NCBI GenBank assembly: GCA_964647695.1
Contig: CAZYIS010000004.1
Location: 10,915-74,914, forward strand
Reading direction: 5' to 3'
DNA length: 64,000 nt
Origin: VGKP01 sp964647695
GTDB taxonomy: Archaea > Nanobdellota > Nanobdellia > Pacearchaeales > GW2011-AR1
Every line of letters begins with the position of its first letter. Position 1 is the stretch's first letter. The notes beneath the pieces were generated by a model. That model had not been told where the DNA came from and ran no database searches. It saw only the letters and a program-made list of their open reading frames with translations. The position numbers were made by a program, and so were the translations under genes. Positions 57,967 to 64,000 of the stretch are shown in pieces.

Positions 57967-58042
57967 ATTTTTATTGATAAGTTTCTCTTTTTAAATATAC
58001 CTATATAAAAATAAATTAAAATTTAAATAAATTAAAGAGTAC

Positions 58043-61000
58043 TTACTTACTTGAAGAACCACTACCGCCGCTGCTACTTCCGCCACCACCGCCACTAACT
58101 GGGGGATTTGTATTTGGAGGTATGGTTGAACCAGAAACAGCACCATAATCAATCAAACATTGATCATAGGCAGTTCCATCGAATAGATTAGAGAATTTAC
58201 ATAATATTCTAACTGCAAACTTCTTCAAACTACTTCCCTGATTCATTAAACCTGCAACATTTACACATTCTCCGGATGAACAAATACCACTTTCACACTC
58301 ATAACTATTTTGACACTTTGCCCAGTTACCATTACCATCCGTTGTCTTCTGCTGATAAATTTGGCCATCATAATTACAATAGGCATTGAAAGCTTTAACT
58401 TCGCTAATGATCATATAACCTCCAATATCTAAGATTACCACACTAGATTCTGGAGAGTTAGAATGATACCCTATATCTACAACTCTAACCATTATTCCAT
58501 CACCAACTCTAGCACTAGCATTAAGATTAATTAATTTACCATTGACAATAACTGAATTATTATCGCTAACTGCATCTAAATGTATATATGCTCCCGAGTC
58601 TTCAAAAGAATCTCCAACCTTGAATGCTTTTTCACCTACTTCTGGAACTATCTTCTGAACTTTAAATTGGATTTTACCACCATCAGAAAGAGAATATACA
58701 TTTCCAACATAAATATTAGTATCAAAAGCAACTTGACCGTTATTAACAACTTTAAGATTAGCCCTGTTAGAGTCATATATGGTTAAGTTAAGATAATTAT
58801 CAAAGGATCCTTGCGATTCATATCCTTCTCCAATAGCATCAGTTCCTGATGTAGAAGACTGACCAAATTTAGTTCCATAAGGTATGCAAACATTATCTCC
58901 TGATGTAGATCCAAACCATCTAGGCACATAACATCCAGAACAAATTCCAGGTGAACAACTCATTTGAGTTTCTTTAGACTCTGTTTGTCTAGTTTTTTCA
59001 TTGTAAAATTGACATACTTGTTTCTGGAATCCATATTCTGGACATACTGCAGGTTCAAGTTTACAATTCATTCCATAAGGCAATTCACCAGTAGGAAGAT
59101 CAGAAGAACAAACCGAAAGATCGTTAGATAATAATGAAGAAAGTCTATAGTCTATGTCAAAACTATCCGTATACTTAAATTGATTATTCTTTATAGAATC
59201 CAACAAAGATTGTGCACTCTTTAGAGAAAGAGTATTCACTTCCGCTTCAGTCAAAGAAGATTTTCCAGTCATAACAGTTTCAGAAACTAGAACATTCTTA
59301 TTGGTCCAAAATACGTTAGTATATCTATATCTATTATCCGATAGAACATCATAATTACAAACATATTGTGTGCTGGTTCCATAATGTCTTTCTACACAAG
59401 TATTATATCTTGTTAAATCTTTAACCATATTTGAAGCATTGAAAGAAGCATCATTATAAACTTGTATATTTCTGTATATATAATAATAATTTGTGTCGTC
59501 ATTAGCATTCCATCCAGCAGTATAACTTACCGAATCATAATTTACATAAGTGTCATTATGAGTTAACTGATATTGTATACCATAACTATCATTGAAACTC
59601 AATGGATTTTTAACACGATCAATTAATTGCGAACAAACCTGAGTTGAAGGAGTTACACATGCACCATTTGAACATCCATTTGGACAATTAGGAGTATTAG
59701 CAACAATAACGCTTTCAGGGGAACAGAAATATTCCATAATTGCACAATTAAATGTACAAGTTTCTGTCTTTCCAGCTACATATGGATCTCTTAGAGAAGA
59801 ATTTAAATTAAATGATCCATCGACATTCTTTTGAATACAATAATCAGGTTTCGTTGTTAATCCTTCATCAGGAAAAACACTAATTCCATAAGTATTTCCC
59901 TTAACATTATAATTCAATCCGCCATCGCTATCAATGCATGTTGCGGTTGTATTAGTTTGATTTTGTACAGGTAAACATGCTCCAAGAGCACATCCATTTG
60001 GACATTGGTAATCGATAAATGTTGCTGAATTATTAGCGGTGCAATAAGTTTCTCTAAGATATCCAGGATTTGCAGAAGTATTTCCTAAACACGAATCACT
60101 AATAGATGAACCGCCACATCCACCAGAATTATAACCATAAGTGCAAGAACCAAAAGTCACATTTCCCTTAACATTATAATTCAATCCGCCATCGCTATCA
60201 ATGCATGTTGCGGTTGTATTAGTTTGATTAGTCTGTACATTTATGCAGGCATTATTTGCACATCCTTGAGCACAAACAACACACGAAGCACCATTAGAAG
60301 TAGTACAATAGCTATTAACTGTTCCAGGACTTACACAAGTAGCAGATACATCATTAGTACATAAACTACTTCCCGAACAATAAGGACTAGATGTCCCAGT
60401 AACTTGTGGACAATCAGCAGCCGAATTGCAAATAATAGTTGGAGTAACATTACCAATGGCTAATCTAGTTCCAGCAGGAACCAATTGCAATCCGCTTATT
60501 TCTGTATCGTGATATGGGGAACCAGGACTAGGTATGAGATTAATTGCTAAATAATCGCTGAAATGACTAATCTTTAAATTTGAATATACTTGATAATTTA
60601 TTCCCTCAGTCCATTTATTAGTAGAAGCTAATAGTTGAGAATTTTGAGTATTATTCTTTATGCCATATGACTGAGGTCTACCATAACCATCTGGAATTAG
60701 AACTTCATATATTCCAAGAGGACCATATAGATATAAATCATAATTACCTACACTCAAATTATATATGTAAATATAAGATGGCAAACCATTGTTTCCTCTT
60801 TCAAGGTCATATTGATAGTTAATGGTTGAAAGCATAGGATCTTTGTTAACTCCATAATTACCCGTATAACCTCCAGCCAAATTAATCATTCTGATAACAA
60901 CTGAACTTCTTCCACCATCAGCATATTTAAAACCCGAACGATTATTATCCTGGGCCGGGGAATTACGATATAACGAATATCCTTTCGATGGATGAATAGG

Positions 61001-61231
61001 ATTCCAATAATCTCCAGAATTACCTACAACTGCAGGACCATTTTTAGGAGAAATATTCTCCAGAACATCGAAATCAATATTCAGGACCTTAGACGAATCA
61101 GCGATAACATTTCCAGTCATCTTTCCAAAAACATTATTGAAAAAATCACCAAAACTAAAAGCAGACACAAATGATATTAAAAAAATGCCCAGTAGAGCAA
61201 ACAAAAACAAACTCTTTTTATTAAATTTCAT
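58043..61231 (-). CDS. Giant Cys-rich secreted surface protein with repeated domains
   Basis: A 1062-residue exported protein. The signal helix is at residues 5-25. Residues about 265-540 carry Cys-rich repeats around CIDSDGGLNYNVKGN and CPNGCxxGAC, a pattern common in DPANN surface proteins; two of these repeats share 69 identical bases. Residues 560-700 form a strand-rich domain, a further Cys-rich part follows, and the protein ends in a Gly/Ser linker (GGGGGSSSGGSGSSSK). More than 40 Cys imply many disulfides. It may act in attachment to a host cell or matrix. The gene is alone and is divergent from the MFS gene. Confidence 0.8.
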   Translation of the reverse strand: MKFNKKSLFLFALLGIFLISFVSAFSFGDFFNNVFGKMTGNVIADSSKVLNIDFDVLENISPKNGPAVVGNSGDYWNPIHPSKGYSLYRNSPAQDNNRSGFKYADGGRSSVVIRMINLAGGYTGNYGVNKDPMLSTINYQYDLERGNNGLPSYIYIYNLSVGNYDLYLYGPLGIYEVLIPDGYGRPQSYGIKNNTQNSQLLASTNKWTEGINYQVYSNLKISHFSDYLAINLIPSPGSPYHDTEISGLQLVPAGTRLAIGNVTPTIICNSAADCPQVTGTSSPYCSGSSLCTNDVSATCVSPGTVNSYCTTSNGASCVVCAQGCANNACINVQTNQTNTTATCIDSDGGLNYNVKGNVTFGSCTYGYNSGGCGGSSISDSCLGNTSANPGYLRETYCTANNSATFIDYQCPNGCALGACLPVQNQTNTTATCIDSDGGLNYNVKGNTYGISVFPDEGLTTKPDYCIQKNVDGSFNLNSSLRDPYVAGKTETCTFNCAIMEYFCSPESVIVANTPNCPNGCSNGACVTPSTQVCSQLIDRVKNPLSFNDSYGIQYQLTHNDTYVNYDSVSYTAGWNANDDTNYYYIYRNIQVYNDASFNASNMVKDLTRYNTCVERHYGTSTQYVCNYDVLSDNRYRYTNVFWTNKNVLVSETVMTGKSSLTEAEVNTLSLKSAQSLLDSIKNNQFKYTDSFDIDYRLSSLLSNDLSVCSSDLPTGELPYGMNCKLEPAVCPEYGFQKQVCQFYNEKTRQTESKETQMSCSPGICSGCYVPRWFGSTSGDNVCIPYGTKFGQSSTSGTDAIGEGYESQGSFDNYLNLTIYDSNRANLKVVNNGQVAFDTNIYVGNVYSLSDGGKIQFKVQKIVPEVGEKAFKVGDSFEDSGAYIHLDAVSDNNSVIVNGKLINLNASARVGDGIMVRVVDIGYHSNSPESSVVILDIGGYMIISEVKAFNAYCNYDGQIYQQKTTDGNGNWAKCQNSYECESGICSSGECVNVAGLMNQGSSLKKFAVRILCKFSNLFDGTAYDQCLIDYGAVSGSTIPPNTNPPVSGGGGGSSSGGSGSSSK
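59894..60229 (-). repeat. Exact 69-base direct repeat within the giant surface-protein gene
   Basis: Bases 59894-59962 and 60161-60229 are identical over 69 bases. The offset is 267 bases (89 codons), so the repeat keeps the frame. Such exact identity between protein domains points to recent duplication or gene conversion. Confidence 0.93.
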
Positions 61232-61341
61232 TATTCAATCTCTTTTTCTAATTTTTATAGAAACAACTTATATTTAAATCCTTCTTTTTAAATTTCAAAT
61301 TAAATACACAAATTTATTAATCAATTTATTATAATAATTAT

Positions 61342-62676
61342 ATGAAAAAAGAGGATAAGATAAAAAATAAAGCACTCAATATAAGCATTACCGAAGGTTC
61401 CGCCAATAGTTTCTCCACCGGAATTTCCAACTCATTTATTACTCCATTTGCTCTTAAACTCTCACCAAGCGAATTGAACATAGGAATTCTAAGCTCCGTA
61501 TCCGGATTATTATCTCCTCTAGCCCAACTCTACGGAAGTAAATTAATGGCTACCTATGCAAGAAAGAATATAGTTCTAAAATCCATAATTTGGCAAGCAA
61601 TTCTTTGGCTACCTCTAGCACTTATTGCACTATTAAAATTCTATGGCGTCTATGAAAATTCCCTAATCTATCTACTAATAATAGGTTATTCTTTAATCAC
61701 TGCTCTGGGCGGTCTAGGACATCCGGCCTGGTTTTCCTGGATGGGTGATTTAATTTCCGATAAAAACAAAGGAAAATATTTTGCCCGAAGAAACATAATA
61801 ACTGGAATAGTTGAACTAATTGCAGTAGCTTTAGCAACATTAATAATCCAATCCACTGAAAACCAAGGTCTTGCCCTATGGGGATTTGCGATTATTTTCA
61901 TTCTCTCTTTTATTTTTAGAACCGTTTCATTTTTATTAATAAAAAATCAGTATTCACCCCACGCCAAATCTAGAAAAACATACAGCACAACATTAATGCA
62001 ATTAATAAAAGAAAATAAGAACTATAGACGCTTTGCAATTTATCATTTATTCTTTAATATTGCTCTAATGATTGCATCTCCTTTCTTTGCAGTTTATATG
62101 CTAAAAGAATTACATTTCAGCTATGTTCAATATATAATAGTAGCCACATCAGGATCAATATTCTATCTAATATTTACCCCATTGGCTGGAAAATTCTCAG
62201 ATAAATATGGTAATGTTAAATTACTTCTAATATCTAACATTCTTTTTGCAATAAATCCATTGTTCTGGATATTTATCAAATCACCTTTACTATTAACCAT
62301 TATACCTCAACTCGTATCTGGAGCAGCCAACGCAGCCATAATAATAGCAGTTACTAATTTTAGCTATGATTATCTTAAAGAAGAAGAAAGAGGAATAGGT
62401 ATAGCTTATTCGAATCTTTCAGCAGGAATAGGAGTATTTGTAGGATCCATAGCCGGAGGATTACTATTGGATTATCTTAATATTTCATTCATGAACATAT
62501 TCTTTTTTGTATTCCTATTGGCCGCATTCCTAAGAATAATCGTTGCCCTAATATTCCTACCTAGAATAAAAGAAACTAAAAAAGTTAAGAGAATACCTGC
62601 CATGCACGTATCCTTGACCCACCCATTCAAAACAGTCCACTCTGAAATATCCTGGGTTAGACACGTTTTTCGTTAG
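61342..62676 (+). CDS. Major facilitator superfamily transporter
   Basis: A 444-residue protein with twelve predicted membrane helices and a central cytosolic loop near residue 210. The loop 2-3 motif is altered to YARKN, and the equivalent motif in the second half reads GKFSDKYGN, the MFS signature (GxxSDxxG). A basic tail (HPFKTVHSEISWVRHVFR) ends it. The substrate is unknown; drug or sugar exporters are nearest in layout. Confidence 0.88.
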   Translation: MKKEDKIKNKALNISITEGSANSFSTGISNSFITPFALKLSPSELNIGILSSVSGLLSPLAQLYGSKLMATYARKNIVLKSIIWQAILWLPLALIALLKFYGVYENSLIYLLIIGYSLITALGGLGHPAWFSWMGDLISDKNKGKYFARRNIITGIVELIAVALATLIIQSTENQGLALWGFAIIFILSFIFRTVSFLLIKNQYSPHAKSRKTYSTTLMQLIKENKNYRRFAIYHLFFNIALMIASPFFAVYMLKELHFSYVQYIIVATSGSIFYLIFTPLAGKFSDKYGNVKLLLISNILFAINPLFWIFIKSPLLLTIIPQLVSGAANAAIIIAVTNFSYDYLKEEERGIGIAYSNLSAGIGVFVGSIAGGLLLDYLNISFMNIFFFVFLLAAFLRIIVALIFLPRIKETKKVKRIPAMHVSLTHPFKTVHSEISWVRHVFR

Positions 62677-62723
62677 ATTGAAACTACAGAAAGTTTAAAA
62701 AACTCCCGTAGCATAGAATAATC

Positions 62724-63410
62724 ATGTTCTTTAGTAAAAAATCCAAGAAAGAAGAATTGAAATGTGATAATTGTAAATCCGGAATAAATGAAGAATTTAG
62801 CTATTGCCCCTATTGCGGAACCATCCTATTTGACATTAATCAAAGATCCAAAGATCTGGGCATGCTGGGAAAAACCGATGCTCTCAATGATCCCGTACTT
62901 AAACAAAAAATATCCGAAAGCAACCTAACCATTACCGATAAAATGATTGGAGCCATATTCAATAGCCTGATGAAAAATCTAGATCAGCAAATGAATGAAC
63001 AAACTAAAGGTGCCCAAAGACCTGGAAATATTAAAATAAACATAGGCATGGTTAATCCTAACCAAATGCAGAAACCTACCTCAAGAAAAAACACCAAACA
63101 TAATTTCTCTCCCAATAGCATGTCCAAAGAACAGCTAGAAAAGATATCTAAACTTCCAAAAGCCAATGCAAAAACAAATATGAAGCGCCTGGGGGATAAA
63201 ATAATCTATGATCTCCATGCTCCAGGCATTGAATCCATAAAAGATATTTTCGTATCCAAACTGGAATCGGGCTATGAAATAAAAGCTCTTGCAAAAAATA
63301 AGGTTTACGTAAATTCTCTTCCAGTTAACTTACCCATAAGTTCATTCACCCTAACCAATGAAAAACTTTCCATCGAATTCTCAAATCAAATTTCTGATGA
63401 AGTTGAATAA
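62724..63410 (+). CDS. Zinc-ribbon protein with Hsp20/CS-like C-terminal domain
   Basis: The 228 residues start with a zinc ribbon (CDNCKSG near 14 and CPYCG near 28), followed by a Gln/Asn/Lys-rich disordered middle (residues 85-135). A C-terminal beta domain reads IIYDLHAPGIESIKDIFVSK and SGYEIKALAKNKVYVNSLP, as in small heat-shock or CS domains. It may be a chaperone adapter. A TTTAAAAAA box is centred about 26 bases upstream. Confidence 0.65.
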   Translation: MFFSKKSKKEELKCDNCKSGINEEFSYCPYCGTILFDINQRSKDLGMLGKTDALNDPVLKQKISESNLTITDKMIGAIFNSLMKNLDQQMNEQTKGAQRPGNIKINIGMVNPNQMQKPTSRKNTKHNFSPNSMSKEQLEKISKLPKANAKTNMKRLGDKIIYDLHAPGIESIKDIFVSKLESGYEIKALAKNKVYVNSLPVNLPISSFTLTNEKLSIEFSNQISDEVE

Positions 63411-63428
63411 TTTCTAATTAAATAAAAG

Positions 63429-63503
63429 TGATCTTGCCAGGATTTGAACCTGGGACCCCTGCCGTATCAGAGCAGTGCTCTAACCGGGCTGAGCTACAAG
63501 ATC
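63429..63503 (-). tRNA. tRNA-Ile (GAU anticodon)
   Basis: The acceptor GATCTTG pairs with CAAGATC, D arm GCTC/GAGC, anticodon stem CTGCT/GGCAG (one G-U) around CTGATAC (anticodon GAT), and T arm CCAGG/CCTGG around TTCAAAT. The discriminator is A. CCA is not encoded. Confidence 0.95.
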
Positions 63504-63572
63504 TTAAAAATCTCAAATTTCAAAGATTTATAAACATATTTATTAAGCTGAAAAAGTCTAAATCGATTAAAA

Positions 63573-63643
63573 GCACTGCTCATATATCGGTAATATGAAA
63601 CCTTCCCAAGGTTTACAGCTGGGTTCAATTCCCAGGCAGTGCA
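63573..63643 (+). tRNA. tRNA-Gly (CCC anticodon) with an all A-U D stem
   Basis: The acceptor GCACTGC pairs with GCAGTGC, the anticodon stem AAACC/GGTTT encloses TTCCCAA (anticodon CCC), and the T arm is CTGGG/CCCAG around TTCAATT. The discriminator is A. The D stem ATAT/ATAT has only A-U pairs, and position 10 is A where G is nearly universal, so folding may rely on modification. Confidence 0.88.
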
Positions 63644-63693
63644 TAGCATTTATTATTCATATGATTTAAAAACATCTTTTTCTATAGTATATT

Positions 63694-64000
63694 ATGCAAA
63701 TAAAAGAGTCCATTAAAAAAACCTGGAGTTTTTTAAAAGAAGACAGCTGGCAGTCTTGGATAGTGTCCATAATTTTAATAATTGTTCTAATTAAATTTAT
63801 TCTATTTCCAACTCTTTCATTAATCACCGGAACTGCTCTCCCTCTAGTAGTGGTAGAATCCTGTTCCATGTACCATCCATCGAATTTTAATGACTATTGG
63901 GACTCCCACGGTAACTGGTACGAATCCCAAGGCATAAATAAAACCGAATTTTCCAATTTTCCCTTTAAAAATGGAATAAATAAAGGAGATATAATAATAG
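63694..64000 (+). CDS. Signal peptidase I (Sec11-like), 5' part only
   Basis: The first 102 codons of a gene that runs off the right edge. A cytosolic start (residues 1-20) is followed by one membrane helix (about 22-43) and then VVVESCSMYH, where the Ser of S-M is the nucleophile of type I signal peptidases. The archaeal/ER form uses His as the general base, which should lie beyond the edge. A TTTAAAAA box is centred about 26 bases before the ATG at 63694. It would cleave the many signal peptides seen in this window. Confidence 0.85.
   Translation, partial: MQIKESIKKTWSFLKEDSWQSWIVSIILIIVLIKFILFPTLSLITGTALPLVVVESCSMYHPSNFNDYWDSHGNWYESQGINKTEFSNFPFKNGINKGDIII

Overview
The window is AT-rich archaeal chromosome. 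Archaeal/eukaryotic-type proteins are everywhere: aIF5A, ribosomal proteins L40e, L41e, L1, L10 and L12/P1, the RFC small and large clamp-loader subunits, family B DNA polymerase, FEN1, Cdc48, type II methionine aminopeptidase, Trm5-like methyltransferase and a Sec11-like signal peptidase. There is also FtsZ, a tRNA with an intron at position 37/38, and many short secreted or membrane proteins of the kind common in DPANN genomes. I infer a DPANN archaeon near Woesearchaeota/Pacearchaeota; this is from gene style, not a phylogeny. The 100-N run at 22575-22674 shows this is a scaffolded draft assembly.

Layout. 0-5.4 kb: a ribbon-helix-helix regulator with a LamG surface protein, a KaiC-like ATPase, a pilin-like adhesin, and an aIF5A-L40e-site-2-protease operon. 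5.5-13.3 kb: FKBP isomerase, ftsZ-tspO, secE, a DEAD-box helicase and the L1-L10-L12 operon with a probable L1-binding leader. 13.4-20.9 kb: seven tRNA genes lie in the window, five of them here (Ser, His, Thr, Gln, Glu), with a deaminase gene broken by UGA, an ABC exporter, small membrane proteins and two short copies of tRNA 3' ends. 21-23 kb: a DisA-type diadenylate cyclase, a tiny hairpin RNA gene and a near-perfect tandem-repeat protein. 23-31 kb: a GTPase, L41e, RfcS/RfcL, SOD, SSB with a DsbA-like protein, and a HerA-like ATPase. 31-42 kb: mostly unknown and membrane proteins, an orphan receiver protein, Trm5 and FEN1. 42-57 kb: PolB, a Tat-targeted GH17 glucanase, a PhoU-like regulator, an m5C methyltransferase operon, Map, a JAB-like protein and Cdc48 with a zinc-ribbon/AbrB partner. 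57-64 kb: a kinase-like P-loop protein, a 1062-residue Cys-rich surface protein, an MFS transporter, tRNA-Ile, tRNA-Gly and a truncated signal peptidase.

Expression. Most first genes of transcription units have a TTTATAAA- or TTTAAAAA-like TATA box centred about 25-28 bases before the start codon, which implies leaderless mRNA. Internal operon genes overlap (ATGA, TAATG) or use Shine-Dalgarno sites such as GGAGGT. I used this spacing to correct several starts. No CRISPR array, insertion sequence, rRNA gene or intact provirus is visible. No stretch over 300 bases lacks a feature.
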